A stretch of DNA of 64,000 bases from contig JACCGJ010023744.1 of the NCBI GenBank assembly GCA_013407085.1, positions 32,702 to 96,701 on the forward strand, written 5' to 3'. The notes beneath the pieces are model-generated. The model was not told the DNA's origin. It made no database searches and worked only from the letters and a program-made list of their open reading frames with translations. Both the position numbers and the translations under genes were made by a program. The stretch is from Atriophallophorus winterbourni. Taxonomy: Eukaryota; Platyhelminthes; Trematoda; Plagiorchiida; Microphallidae. How positions within the stretch are numbered: position 1 is the stretch's first letter; each line of letters begins with the position of its first letter. Of this stretch, positions 13,910-26,334 are shown one piece after another.

Positions 13910-14115
13910 AACCCTTTTTAATATTTCTTAGACAAAAAGCCCAAATATTCGTCGTAGGGACAATTTGCGCGCAAATCCAATTGCACAGTAGCTGTGCGAT
14001 ACCCTGGTAACACCGCGTTAAATGGATTTTCGGAAACATTTTTAATTACTTTTGGATAGAACACCCAAATATCCGTCGTGTGTAATTGCACAGTTGTTCG
14101 GCGATGCTCAGCTGA
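13910..14115. repeat. Diverged tandem duplication
   Basis: Two similar segments, about 13915-14005 and 14035-14105, share an AATATT/AATTAC start, a CCCAAATAT(T/C)CGTCG block and an AATTGCACAGT...GCGAT end. Spacing is about 120 bp. Function is unknown; this could be a decayed satellite or a local duplication. Confidence 0.5.
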
Positions 14116-14404
14116 ATACATAAAGACGTTGGAGTCCAATTGTCATTTTACATTTCTTATATTATGCTATACCTGAGCAATCTACGGCTAGGGGCACTTC
14201 GCTTGTGAACTAGTAAAATTGAATTAATTCTCAAAGAAATGCAATGCTTCGCGTGAGCCAACGAGGTTACTACAGATAGTCAACAAGTGAAACGAATGGA
14301 AGCACATTGATCTCCATGGTTGACGGTTGTGGGCCAGAATAAAATAAGGTACTGCAAATGAATCGATAAAACCCAGAGGGTATTGGGCGAAAATCAAAAG
14401 ACAG

Positions 14405-14518
14405 TGCTCACTCATACTAGGCCTGGGCAATCTGACAGTATCGTAGCCCACGTGCAGTTTCTGACTGTGCGACACTTTGCCTGGATCAGGCTTGTGCTTT
14501 CATACCATACCATACTTT
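14405..14518 (+). mobile_element. SINE (family A), 5'-truncated
   Basis: The 3' half of the SINE family described in full at 41614-41847: the block from CTAGGCCTGGGCAA through GACTGTGCG and TGCCTGGATCAGGCTTGTGC, ending in a (TACCA)n tail. Confidence 0.85.
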
Positions 14519-14621
14519 GAACAAAACTAGGCAAGAGCGATTTTATTCAGATAGCGTGCCACTAAGGACGGGTGACAATCAATATACAGCGACAAAGCAA
14601 AACTCAAAATGAAAAACATAC

Positions 14622-17600
14622 CTCTTTGGTTGATACATTTCACCGCAGTGCTGACGACTTCTTTCAACTCCTCTTGCTGTTCATTGGCGAGACCGCTGAC
14701 TAGTTGGCCATACCAATTTGGGTCATTTTGTTCCAGCTCCGTCATAACCCGATAAAAAGTGACGTACTCTTCCATTTCGCAATCGGATTTTTCTAATTCA
14801 GTTTCAAAGCCCTCAAGCATCGTTTCTTCATCATCCTCATCGTAATCGTCATCATCTGAACCATCCTCCTTATAACACATAACGATGCGTTGAGTTGGAA
14901 TGAAAATGAGATACGGAAGAAACCAATTTCAAAACTCACCATAGCGTCTAGAATGTCCATATATGCAGCGCCATCTTCGTCCACTTGATCTTCATCACTA
15001 CCGAGAGCCTTACCATCCAATTCTTCTTCGTCGTCGTCTTGCTCATCTTCATCATCGTCTGATTCTTAACATAGATCATTGGAAGTTGACAAAAAATTAA
15101 CGGATATAAATTGTTTGCAACAACCGCGAATAAAAAACAGTAAGAGTGGACACTGGACGAGCAGCAACCTTGGTCAAGCCAAGCAGATCGAACGAGTCAG
15201 TTACCTGGAAAAGCTCCGGTCATGACTAAAGTTTGGCCAATTGAAATTACGCAGTGTGCTATACAGATGATAAGCACTGCATGTACAACTTTGGGTACAT
15301 TGATGTATGCTAGTCGAGCTTAATCGGTTCTTAGTCGGGGACGCGAAAGTTTCTTGCCTGAGAGGACTGAACATGTTCCTGCTTCGCGCAATTATGGGTC
15401 TAGAAAATAAACCGGGACCAATCGCGCAAGTCTTTTTAATGAGTAATGACTTCCGAAAATTTTCTATGGCAAATAACAATATTAGCGCTGGGACTATTTT
15501 CAAATAATTAATTGAATTTTGTGGTTTAGAGTAAATGCCAGGCACGAGTAATCTGTCTTCTGTTGATGGTATTGCTACATTTTCTAATCCTTGTTAAGCT
15601 AACGGGACCAAACATGGGCTAGAGCGAATCGCTGAGGGGGTTTAGGTTTTCGCGATTTCTAATAAAATTGATACGGACACTTGTACGGAAGATAAAATCG
15701 AATCAAATAACACGAGGCATTTAAGTCGCGTCGATAAGAAATTTCTTTATGTATGCGGAGAAAGCGATTTGTTGAACCCGCAACTCAAAGCTTTTGTTCG
15801 GTGCAGACATAGGTTGAACCTTGCAAACTGGTTGTAGCTGTGGTGAACCATTCATCTGCTAGGAGAGAACGGGATATGATAGTTAAACAGGACCATGTAA
15901 AAACTACCTTATTAGAGAACAAGTTGCGATTGTATGCCAGGGTTTGAAGCCATGGCCATGAAACAGTGGACGAATGGTAAACAAGTTGGATAAGGTTGGG
16001 ACGGCCAACCTGTTCAAGCGCATCGGTATCCTGATCTTACTGTCCAGACATGATGAGCGCAAACAGCACAAAACCGGTGGTGGGGCGTGATGAAAAGGCA
16101 TGCAAATAAGCTTTTTCGCGCCTTATAAGTTTTATCGAATGATATTTTCTTAATTCTGTCACAAACGTTCAAGATTGTTAGGACAGACGGTAGCGACACC
16201 ATAGTGATGTCATCTTACCTAATAAAAAATGAAATCAAGATTATATACAAATAATTTGAATGTTTAATATATTCATTTATGCACCCAGTTTATTTAATTA
16301 TGGTGAAAGGTGTCCAAGCAACTAGGCTTGTAAACCTCCTATTTGCGGTAGGAAAACAGAACGAGATACACACGCCCAGAACAGTTAAAATGGGTTGCAG
16401 AGTCGAATACCCAAAGTTTAAGGCATAAATCACAAACTTCCGTAAAGTAGAATAAGAGTCCGATGCATACAACAAAAACAGAAATCTCACCACTTTCGGC
16501 TTGGTTCTGCGCTTTCGTTGCGTAAGCGCGTTTCAGCCCCGAGAATAGGAGAAGCAAGGTAGGGATAAACTGCTTGGAAAAAGCCAGGAGAGCTTCTGGG
16601 CGCTGAGCAGTTGGCAGAGAAAGTACAAGGCACAGCCCGAGGACAGAGAGACGTCTGTCATGCAGTCCAACAATGGAATCTGCCTCGTGTAACCATTGTT
16701 TGATGAATTCGAAAAAGACAGGTGATGTGGTTCCAGGCCAATGATGATCAAGCATAACTGGCAGCACTTCAGACGGTGAGTATAAAAGACCAGCAACGAC
16801 TATGTTTAAACACATAACACGTAATTCGCTGGTCACGATCGGTTGGGTCAAACGCGTTAGAGCGAGCTCGATGAATTTTGGCGCATATTGGTTTATTTGC
16901 CCACGAAAATTCAGAAGCAGTACCTCTAAAAGCTTGGCTGCATGTAGCTGAATAGATTCATCTTGATCACTAGTTTGGATAACCTGGATGTGGCAATGAC
17001 AAAAGGAAATAACAGGCTTCATGCGAAAAGACGTTGTCAATACTTTAGTCCATGTAAATCTATGAATGTACGAGACATAGCATATAAACAGAATTATGAT
17101 TTCCCAAATGTTTTTTCTAAAGTTTCCATTAGTAATCTACAACACAGAAAAATGATTGGTTTAATAATTGTGCAATTCGACAGATGAAGCGACATCTGAT
17201 TTCCGGGTTAAGCAACATTTATAAACTGTCTGTTGCCTAGGTCGGGAAGGATATAGGAAAAACAACAGTTATGAGACAGTAGAATTTTTACATTTTTACA
17301 TTTTGGGGTAGTGATATTGTTGCGTTTGTATATGTTCAATCTAACTCGCAAATGCTGCTGTCAAATCGTGCAGGTTAATATCACTATCATCATAAACAGC
17401 AATACACTGGTAACAAGTATGTATATGTATGTATGTATGAAAGCACAAGCCTGATCCAGGCAAAGTGCCGCACAGTCAGAGACTGCACGTGGGCGATATT
17501 ACTGTCAGGTTGTCCAGGCCTAGACAGATATGAGGGGGTAAATAAAAATAGAAATGGTAGTGAGACGAGTGGTAACAAGTACCGAAAGCTTAAACGCCAT

Positions 17601-20600
17601 ACAGCCATGACATGGTAAATTTTAAAAACAAGGGACTTATAATTTATTGAGTCTATCAAAGATTAGGCACAGACACCGGAGGATGAGGTGCAAAACCTCA
17701 AATCAAACATGCATTTACGCCAGTGCCGAGAACCAGTAGAGCGGCATCAGTATGACAGCTTCATTGCGGCTTTCGCTGTCACGTATAATAACAAGCTTTA
17801 CCCGCAACTCCACTTGATTGCATACAAGATCAAACACTTCAAGAATTCCACAACAAGACCGCCACTGAACGCGATTTTGAGCAATATCAATAAGGACCCT
17901 AACCTAAGAGATCGGTGGCGCCAACCGCAGTTAGTTTAACAGTCAAAGCTGTAATTTGCTTGAGCCAAGTCAGACTCTGGCCACCCTTTCAACCACGTCA
18001 TTCCGAATTGGGAGTTGCAAGCAAAACCGCATTAGGGAAACGATTATTTTCTATTCGCAATACGTAACCTAACCAGCGAAGTCTGTGTACGTTAACTTGT
18101 TTTACAATGTCTACATCGCTACCAAAGATTTTATTACGGATAGTTGCGTTAGGTATCCAATGGTGCGGAGACAGCGATTGTCGAAAATTTGCAGACGTCA
18201 TAATTCTTTTCTCAGTGTCCAGATTTCACATCCGCAGAAGGAATCCGCTTGAACTCTACCCTCGAGCTTCAGAGACAAGTCACAAATGACCTACGTTACG
18301 AAAAGCTACCGTAGCTTTGGAAATGAGATCTGAAATCTGATTGAAACACGCGTTGCTAGTAATGTAAATACTCAAATAGGCAAATTAGTCTAGTCACAGG
18401 TTCTTAAACATTGAGGATTAGCAGTTTGTCTTGTATAAATATCCTGTAACAAACTTTTGACTTGGTAGGATACTACATAGTCAGTCCAAAGTAGCCAGAG
18501 CATCCGTATAGGAATCTAAGAGGAAATCGATGTCGTCCGCATGATCTAACTGAAAAAGTATTTTATCGCAAACGATCTGAATGCCCGGTGACGGTATGCT
18601 TGCATTACATTCATCTATTATAGCATCAATTACAAGCTTGAACAAAATGGAGAAATCGGAGACACTTGTCAGACACCACTAAGCGTAGGAAAGTTGGCTA
18701 GCAGGGTAGTGTACACCATAAGGCGTCTAGAACTATAGAAATAAAGCGCCCAGAATGTTCACGTACTTTTGTGGAACAGCATTTTGTAGTAAGGTAATAA
18801 ATCATGCGTTTCTATCGGCCGAATCAAAGCACCACAAAATTAAAGAACATCATTACAGTGCGCAGACTGTACGTGTGGCGATGTTCTAGAGATTGCTTGT
18901 ATGTGCGATCGGTATCTTTTACCGGGACGAAATTCTGCTTGCAGTACAAAAATTTGTGAATCCCTGTGTAATGTAAGGTACCGGAAACACACTGAAGCGA
19001 GAAACCAACTAATGACGGGCGTAAATCTTATTACCCTGTGGTCAGAGCATGTAATACGCACATTTGTATGTTTATAGATTCTCCGGAAATGGGGAGTAGT
19101 TTTCGTATCCCAAACCTGACGTAAAATGTAAACTAATGAGCTTAATAAGATATCTATGAACAAAAACGGAGCCAGTTCATCAGGACGAACAACCTTAAAT
19201 TTTTGTATTGATTCCATACCGAGCTTGATTTCTGTTCTGCTCGGAGACGTCAAATCAACTGGTCAGTGTTCATAATACGGAATAGAAGACAATCTGCTGT
19301 TGGTTAGCTGAAAAATGCTTCACCCGGGAAAACGATTAAGGTGTTATTGTTTTCTGTGACTGTCTCGCTGACTTATATGGTTATAGAACATGTAGACCAA
19401 ATTAGTTGGAACAGTCTTCAGATGTTACCTGAATTGCAGGGTAGCCTGGGAGATCAAGCGCATTCTAATTCTGTGATATTTTCGGATACCGCAGTGGAAA
19501 GATGATTTGCTAAACCACCGTGATTTACTTCCTCAATTGTAGGCTCCGAAGGCTTTTTGAAAAGTATAAATTTAGAGATGACTGTCTTGGAACCCGAGAT
19601 ATTTATTGTAAATCTCGATCAAAAGGGGCGTATTAGAATCTACTTCAGGTGTGACAATCCTCAATGCAGCCACTTTATTATGGGGAGATGGATGGGCATC
19701 ATTATGCGGTCACCGAGTTGTATAATGTCGCATTTCATGGTAAACGAAGTGCTATTAATAGTCTGTATTGTGTACGTAGTTGCAGAAAGTGTTGGCCATG
19801 ATCCGTCCGCTAAGCATCGAGAACAAGTGACACCAAGGTGTGACTCAGTCACATCTAACAGCAACAACCAGTAACACCAACAGGGGCAATCATATACCCA
19901 GCAAGTACAATGATATCAGAACTCTACGCGTAACAAGTGTAGAGTTCGTCGTAGAAGACGTTTGCTTTCATCAGTGCTGCTATTAGCCGGAGCATAAGCG
20001 GCTACTACGAACAAGCATCGCTTATTTCGAGTTCGGAAGTAGTGTTGATAGATGTAGTTAATCGGACGGCATGCATTCTGCTACAGACGGGAACCCAGGC
20101 AAAAAGTGAGCTTTCTGTACGTAAACTTAGGACTATTCCTATATTCGTTTGGCTGAGAAAGCCAACAATTCACTGAGTATCGCAAAAATTACCTTTTGGG
20201 AAGACCTCGTACAGTCAATTCGATTATCGTAGAGGAATCATGAAGTCCTGTCTTTGACAAAGACATTGATAGACAACTAATCTAAACTGAAGGGAAGAGA
20301 AGCTTGGTGGTCTGATTGATGCAGGGTTCGTACATTCATGGCACAAGTGTATGCAGTCGTGTGCGGTATTATAAATTGCGTTTTAGGTTCATGATATGCT
20401 AAGCTTTGAAAAGGTTCAGGACGTAAGTCGCTTATCACGCTGGATGTTGAAGGATACGACTTAAAAAGTGATGAAGGGGTAGAAAAAATTGAAGAGTAGG
20501 ATCAAAAGTAACTTGTTTTCGCTTACCCACGGATGTGCAATCGTGCAGCATTTCTGTGCTGTGCGGCTAACATCGTGCTAAATTAGTTGGCCAACGGTAG

Positions 20601-23600
20601 TGAGCTGCATGCGAGTACACGCTGGAGTCTCACTACCATTTCTATTTCCCCCCTCATATCTGTCTAGGCCTGGGCAACCTGACAGTATCTCAGCCCACAT
20701 GCAGTCTCTGACTGTGCGGCACTTTGCCTGGATCAGGCTTATGCTTTCATACATACATACATACCCAGCAGGTAAGGCAACAGTCGATGCACTAACGATT
20801 TGGATTTATTTGTGATTGTCATGTTACTATATGTGCTAGCATACTGAAAAAACCGCTCATGCCTAAACAGGAAAACAATTAGGGTTGTCGACCAAAGCCT
20901 TTGACTAAAGAACCTTACGCCACAAGGCACTGGGCTGACACCGTGTTCGCCTCTCATCTATTCATCGAGCTTCCTGGTATGAGTAAAATGAGCGATACAG
21001 GTTTTGACAAGTGATGCAAAATATTAACCGAAACAAAATGAAACGAATAAAATAACGTAACTTTAGACGTTACTCTTATTATGGGATGAAAATTAAGCAT
21101 GCGACACCCGATTATATCGTTCATGCATTAAGGTTAAAACAAAATCGACTAACCTGGGCACACATGCTCGCCACCATCTCAACACGACTTGCGTCAGAGA
21201 TGAATGCCTGGCGATCAACCGTGATGAAGTTGTGTAAGCAAGGCATCATTTCTGGAAAAAAGCGAACAGTAAGATACGATACGATACCCCACCATCGCGA
21301 AAGCAAGACATACCTGAGAAACAATCTCCGGAATCCTTTTGGAAAACTGTGCTCAAATGATTGAACACCTGCCATATTGCGGGGGAAATTTTGGTGGAGG
21401 TGAGTGTAAAAAGAAGACTGAGTGCTTCCTCGTAAAACAGTGAAAAATCTCCTTCGAAAATAATCTGTATTTGTCGTAAGACTATGGGCTCCAAATCACG
21501 CATTAAATCTTCATTTTCTTCCGCTACTTGTAAAACAGATTCCATGTTATCCAGCACACTAGTGGCGACAACGGAACGATATTCCAAAGTGTCACAAGAA
21601 TCACCACGTTCATTTGCGCCATCTGACAAGCCGTTCATTCCGCCTTGAGCAACATGCATGAAGGTTTCACACTGTAGTATGAGATAAACGCAAGTGTAAA
21701 GTTAGCGTACTGACAAACTACTACTCTTACACCAGCTGCATATACGAACTAAAACTGACACTGAAAACCGTGTAAAACGTACCAAATTGTACATTAGTTC
21801 AACGGCGATTGGGAGAATATCTTTTTCAAAAATCAAAACGAATCGCTCGATAACGTGATTCAACTCGTCGAATTCTGTCTCACGTAGTAGTTTTAGAAGT
21901 TCTGGAAAAATTGAATAAAATTTCCATGTATAAATGCTTGAAGGCAGTATGTTGTCCGGTTAGCCATTGATGAATTACACGGAAGATAAACTCACGCAAG
22001 AACAAATCACGAAGGTTGGGCTGAAGCATTTTTCGTGCTGAAAGCAGAGTTTACGAAAGAGAATTGAAAGCAGAATCGCACAGATATATAAACAGAAAGA
22101 TTCAAGACAGGAGTATGCAAAAGGGCTGTGCAAGTCCGTTAAGCACGATCTCTTAAATATAGATACAACTAAATAAGAAAAGATATCAATGAGTCAATTG
22201 CGAACCTATTAGTGCATTTTAAACTGGTGTTTAATCACGCTGTGTATGTGTGAAATCACAAGCCTGACCAGGAAAGGTGCCGCACAGTCATGGACTGCAT
22301 GTGGCATAAGATACTGTCAGTTTTCCCAAGCGTAGACAGATACGAGAATGAAAGCAGAAATGACAGTTAGACTCCAGTGTTTGCTCATGCAGCGCAATAC
22401 CGGTGGCTGCGTAGCAAAATCTGAAGTTGACAAAGGAAAAGAGTTCCGAATTGAGCCAACCATTTAAACATGGCATAATGGAATGAATGTGAAGGTAACG
22501 ATTATAGGAAATCGCTAGCGTTAAGAGAGAATGAGCACACCAGTGTGATGAACAGTATGATGGTATGGTATGAAAGCACAAGCCTTATCTAGGCAAAGTG
22601 CCGCACAGTCAGAGACTGCACGTTGGCTAAGCTACAAGTTACGGTCAGGTTGTCCGGTAATAGACGACAGATAGCCGAAGTTATAAATTTCTCGTTGTAG
22701 TAACGTCCAGTAGAATCAATATTTTGATGTCAATTGTATACTACTGCTGATTCACAGTAATAAACTAAACGCAGAATATCAAACGCGAAACTAACCCTCT
22801 TCTTGTGCTCTGAGTAGCTCAGATAGGCACAACGCCGCAAATGTACGCACAGGTAATTCTGGATCATTGAATACAGCCTTCCGAACTTCCTCTACAACTT
22901 GACCAAGGACAGATTTGTTTTGGAATTCTGCTTCGGCTAGTTCACCCAAAAGCCAACACGCGCGCGCCCTTCGATACCCCTCCGGAGCGCTCAGCGTCGG
23001 TAACACATGGCCGAGTACAAAAGGCTCTAAATGGTTCTGACAATAAAAAAATCATACGCATTACCTTGTACTCTCCCTTCTTTAATAACAGTTGCGCGAT
23101 TGCACCATACATATGTAATACTGCGTCTTTTTCCTTTGGAGTACTATCAGTAGAGAGTATATGCATACAAAATGGCATCAAATTATTCAGCACACCGCGG
23201 CGTTTTACGCAGGCCTCTTTAAGAAGCATAAAAGCAGATGTGGATGGATCGAAGTCTCTATCAAAGCCAGATGATTTATAGCGAATAAATTCAATCGGAT
23301 CGTCCTGCCATAGCTCTTCATCTTCTTCGGAGTGTGAAAGGAGTGGAAATATCACTTCACGGACAAGAAGCAAGAAGTGAGTACGAAGAGTTTTCCAGGC
23401 AAATGAATGGATGAGACTAAAATAAGAAATATAAGAAAAACGTACGCCGTCGAAAAATAATCCAATGTTTCGCTGAGAACCGTTTTCGAAACGAAAGATT
23501 TCTGCCGATACAATTCGCATATGCCTAGTAACACCGTCAGGATCCGTGTTACGAATGACTTCATGTACCAGTCAGCAAAAGTTTTATACTTTTTACTGAC

Positions 23601-24539
23601 AATACTGGGACTACCATACCTACAAGGTTTTGATTACTAAGATTGAACCTACCTGCTAAGCATGCGGTTGAGAATACGAAGAGCCCATTTTTTAATTTTC
23701 CACGTAGGATGTGTTGCGTCGCAAGTTGTGATACTGAACTCTGACAGAAGGGAGCACAAGGCATCATTCCAAAGTCCCACAGACTGAAATTATTAAACAA
23801 AAAATACCTACTTGCTTATCAATCGCATCACATGGAAAATGGAAGTTGATGTACGTAAAAAATATCTTGAGTATAAGCAGCTGCAGCACAAGAGCATCTT
23901 CGGTTTTGTCGTGAAAAAGGTTGACCAAAGCAGAATGCAACATCGGAAAAAAGGACTTCATTATATGATTCACATTATCCATATTATCGCTTCGCTTATA
24001 TTCATATACTTTGATGAAAGCATATAAGGAAACAAGAGCTCCGTGCCAATGAATCCGCTCAGAAGTAGAAAGATAATGTTTAACTTGTTCGGGAAAATGA
24101 GCAAAGCGCGTGGGGTAATCCACCTTTATAATTTTTGAGAGAGCTTGCTTAAACTGCGATCTGGAACGATGAGGAAACACAACGGCTGTACTGTATAGGA
24201 AGCGGAGACATCAGAAGTGCAGATACAATTCTGTCACGTATAATCGCTCGATCCTGTTCATGAATTGAAAAATTGGTTGCGTCTATTGAGAGATCAGGAT
24301 CCTTCCAAAAACGAGAGACGTTGTTCTTAAAGTAAACGGCTGCTGCTTGTCGCACTCCGACATCTAATTCTCCATCCAGGGCAACAGATAACAACGAGGG
24401 AAGGAAACCTGCTATTTTGTGCATCTTTATCGGTGAAAAATAAAACAACGCAAACCTCATCTAGAACAGCAGATCCATTTGATTGTTTTTCGGGATTTAG
24501 TGTCTGCCTTAGGGATTCAACGAGACGGGAGACGTCCAT
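14622..24539 (-). CDS. IPO7-like: Importin-7/8-like nuclear transport receptor (last exon missing)
   Basis: Beta-karyopherin of the importin-7/8 (RanBP7) family, which binds Ran-GTP and carries ribosomal proteins, histones and signalling proteins into the nucleus. Exons in transcript order: 24539-24456, 24424-24192, 24160-23812, 23783-23653, 23619-23446, 23416-23065, 23036-22796, 22037-21996, 21901-21783, 21671-21314, 21251-21154, 16983-16491, 15064-14940, 14868-14622. All junctions are GT/AG and in phase, giving 1015 codons (vertebrate importin-7 is about 1040). Landmarks in family order are the N-terminal importin-beta region (VRQAAAVYFKN), the YGSPS block, EELWQDDPIEFIRYK, a HEAT-rich middle, LHNFITVD, GLHDRRLSVLGL, and the acidic stretch followed by an NDPNWYGQL segment. 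The last exon reads into a GTATG donor, so a short terminal exon encoding perhaps 20-40 residues should lie below 14621; I could not find it. The first six introns are only 28-33 bp. Confidence 0.95.
15065..16490. other. Importin intron 12, nothing recognised
   Basis: A 1426 bp intron between the exon ending in the acidic stretch and the exon carrying GLHDRR. No repeat family or nested gene identified. Confidence 0.5.
17413..17570 (-). mobile_element. SINE (family A) in importin intron 11
   Basis: Minus-strand copy. Its (TATG)n tail is at 17413-17437, followed by the conserved AAGCACAAGCCTGATCCAGG block and the remainder up to a (A/G)-rich segment near 17560. The 5' part is truncated. Confidence 0.85.
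17950..19260 (-). mobile_element. RTE-A LINE, old decayed reverse transcriptase copy
   Basis: A degenerate minus-strand LINE. In its own 5' to 3' order it shows a pre-RT segment near 19250-19160 (VRPDELAPFLF-like, for the usual GPDNIPAEL), QAEFRPGKR near 18940 (for QAGFRPGR), FKLVIDAIID near 18630, an ADD active-site box near 18555 (HADDIDFL) and the tail LRWLGYVLRI near 18090-18060. Many stops and frame breaks show it is inactive. It sits in importin intron 11. Confidence 0.75.
20530..20761 (+). mobile_element. SINE (family A), full length
   Basis: Full-length copy running from CGGATGTGCAATCGTGC to a (TACA)n tail. It is flanked by TACCCA at 20524-20529 and 20762-20767, a likely target-site duplication. 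It lies in importin intron 11. The Leu/Pro/Ser-rich frame across it recurs in other copies and is not a gene. Confidence 0.9.
21996..22037 (-). other. 42-nt micro-exon of the importin gene
   Basis: The exon lies between a TGCTTTCAG acceptor and a GTGAGT donor. Both junctions are phase 1. It encodes the 14-residue block ARKMLQPNLRDLFL(Q), which links the QEE end of exon 7 to the LLKLLRETEFDELN start of exon 9, where the family has a matching uninterrupted helix. Confidence 0.85.
22245..22375 (-). mobile_element. SINE (family A), partial, in importin intron 7
   Basis: Minus-strand copy with TGTATG tail remnants at its low-coordinate end, then AATCACAAGCCTGACCAGG, GTGCCGCACAGTC and ACTGTCAG. 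It is more diverged than the other copies and truncated at the 5' end. Confidence 0.75.
22558..22675 (-). mobile_element. SINE (family A), second partial copy in intron 7
   Basis: A second minus-strand copy within 300 bp of the first. The tail is (TGGTA)n at 22558-22571, followed by GAAAGCACAAGCC and AAAGTGCCGCACAGTCAGAG. Its tail unit differs from that of the neighbouring copy. Confidence 0.8.
24161..24455 (-). other. Two 31-bp micro-introns bracketing importin exon 2
   Basis: Intron 1 (24425-24455) runs GTTTGCG...AAAG and intron 2 (24161-24191) runs GTACAG...CCAG. Each is exactly 31 bp. Removing them gives a continuous importin N-terminus, so they are real introns. Four further introns of 28-33 bp follow at 23784-23811, 23620-23652, 23417-23445 and 23037-23064. 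Confidence 0.9.
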
Positions 24540-25015
24540 CTTTTGCTGAATCGCAGCCACAGATTGTAGGCGTGGAACAAAAACCGGCTAAACTGAAATT
24601 CCGCGACCTACAATTTGGTACACATAAACAAACATTTCCATTCAGGTCAGGTCAGTTTGCACAGGACAGTAAGTTGCTAGCAATCCAATCTCTTGTTCAG
24701 AATTTATCAAATGAATGCCTACGCAAAACACCCATCAGTGTCAAAACGTTTGTTTCTTTTTATCCGTTTGAAATATTCGACGATCGTAATGCAAAGATTT
24801 TATCTAGAATAACTCTATGAAGCACCTTTATATAACCAAAATTGTGAAAAAAGCGGTTTCGTTCTGGCGTCACTGTGAGATGCCAGTTAAAGAAAAATCA
24901 TGTATACAAACAGAAGGTGGAATTCACGGAATGGAATTCTATTCATAACGGAGAAAGCTAGTACAAGTATTTTGATTTTGAATAGTAATTGGATGGTAGT
25001 ATCTGAAAAATAACT
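24540..25015. other. Upstream region of the importin gene
   Basis: Expected 5' UTR/promoter of the minus-strand importin gene. No TATA box or other element could be supported, and there is no coding sequence. Confidence 0.35.
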
Positions 25016-25019
25016 TACC

Positions 25020-25330
25020 TTAGTTGCGGTCAAGAACCTGCTTTAAACTCGCGACGGAACTGCACATTATAAGATCTCCCAGATATTTACCACCCAACCC
25101 TGAAAAAGGTTTCTTGGAGTCTTGCCAACATCGCTCCTCAGATATTTTGAACAAATGACTGCCGGTGCTTAGCTGGAGGCTTTGGGTGAATAAGATGTTT
25201 AATATGATGCCATGGAACCGTTTTATTATCATAGAATTGTCAATTAAGTCAAGCTTTAAACGACGGATCATAAGGGAAACAGATTTAGATACTTCAGACA
25301 TACCGAGAAGGGTTTCCACCGCTGGCTCTC
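25020..25330 (-). mobile_element. CR1-like LINE, C-terminal fragment
   Basis: Minus-strand frame matching the end of CR1 ORF2: a RRLKLDLI block, then HLFKISEERCWQDSKKPF and a closing SSVASLKQVLDRN. The same block order occurs at 31560-32060 on the plus strand (HSLKIAKKRCRIDSRKHF ... STVSSFRQGLDRN). Confidence 0.8.
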
Positions 25331-25339
25331 AAACATGCG

Positions 25340-26180
25340 AATTGCCAGACACTTAACACGTTTAAGTCAAACGATGTTCGTCTTGTCATCAAGGCACCAC
25401 GCTTGTACTCAATATTCTAGATAAGGTCAAAATGATGCCATGTAGACTGGATGGACTACATCAGTTTTTATTGTCGATAGCACTGAAGTTGCCAAAAAGT
25501 AATTTGTGTGCACGCTGGGCTGCAGTAGCACATTGGTTCTCATACTGGAAGTCAGCCTTAAGCAGCATTCCAAATCCATAACGGTAACGCTGGGAGAATT
25601 TCCCGAAAACCTGAACAAAAAACCTTTTCATCTAGTTCTGAATGTATTTGGCCCTAATTGAGGTTCAGTCGAAGATTTCACTGGTATGACCAGTTTGTGA
25701 CCCGCATGAGGTCGTCAAACATGGTATCTTCATCCGATGTTTCGATGAACTTCATATCAATAGCGAAAATGAAGCATGGCCAATTGAACTCAGACTAGCA
25801 GTCAACAAATAAAATCAGGAATGGAGGACGACCAAGTGCTGCGCCTTGAAGTGCCCAAACGTATTACCGTTTGCTCAAACAACGTGTGATCTAACCCAAA
25901 CTCTGAATGTTCTATCGGTAAGAAATGCATTTGTGAAACGTACTTCGTTACGAAATCCAAAAAATTATCATTAATTCATTTAATATATATCAAAGTTCTT
26001 TTATCAACTTAGTGATAATTGAAAATGACAAATGAATAAGTTTTCTTGGATTTTCAAGGCATGATCAGTAATTTGCAAACATTTTCGTACAACCAAAGAA
26101 AAACATATACAATCGTAATAACATTTGTAAGGTCAGATATGCAACAGAATATTACGTTCGTTAAAATAATGAAAGTAAAC
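25340..26180. other. Intergenic, nothing recognised
   Basis: AT-rich sequence with no recognised gene. Fragments of old LINE may be present but cannot be supported. Confidence 0.3.
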
Positions 26181-26189
26181 AAACGAGTA

Positions 26190-26330
26190 GCGCTTTTTTG
26201 CCACTGTTAGATAAACATGGTGCGAACAACCTGTTCAATCACATGTGTCGAAACACATGTTTAATGAAGTTAAACCCGTAACCATGAGCCAAAATATTCA
26301 TTTGCTTGCATTTACATATGAACGTAAACA
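26190..26330 (+). repeat. Dispersed repeat D, copy 1
   Basis: Shares a block order with 27815-27950: GCCACTGTTAGATAAACATG / GCTACTGTTGGATAAGGATT, then TGTTCAATCACAT, CAAAACC(C)..., and CATTTGC(T/A)TGCATTT. Class unknown. Confidence 0.6.
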
Positions 26331-26334
26331 ATAC

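Noticed and set aside
20600..20815. Recurrent frame reading SLPFLFPPSYLSRPGQPDS
   Set aside because: The same peptide appears at 41684 and, reversed in orientation, at 17390; it is a translation of the SINE, not a gene family.
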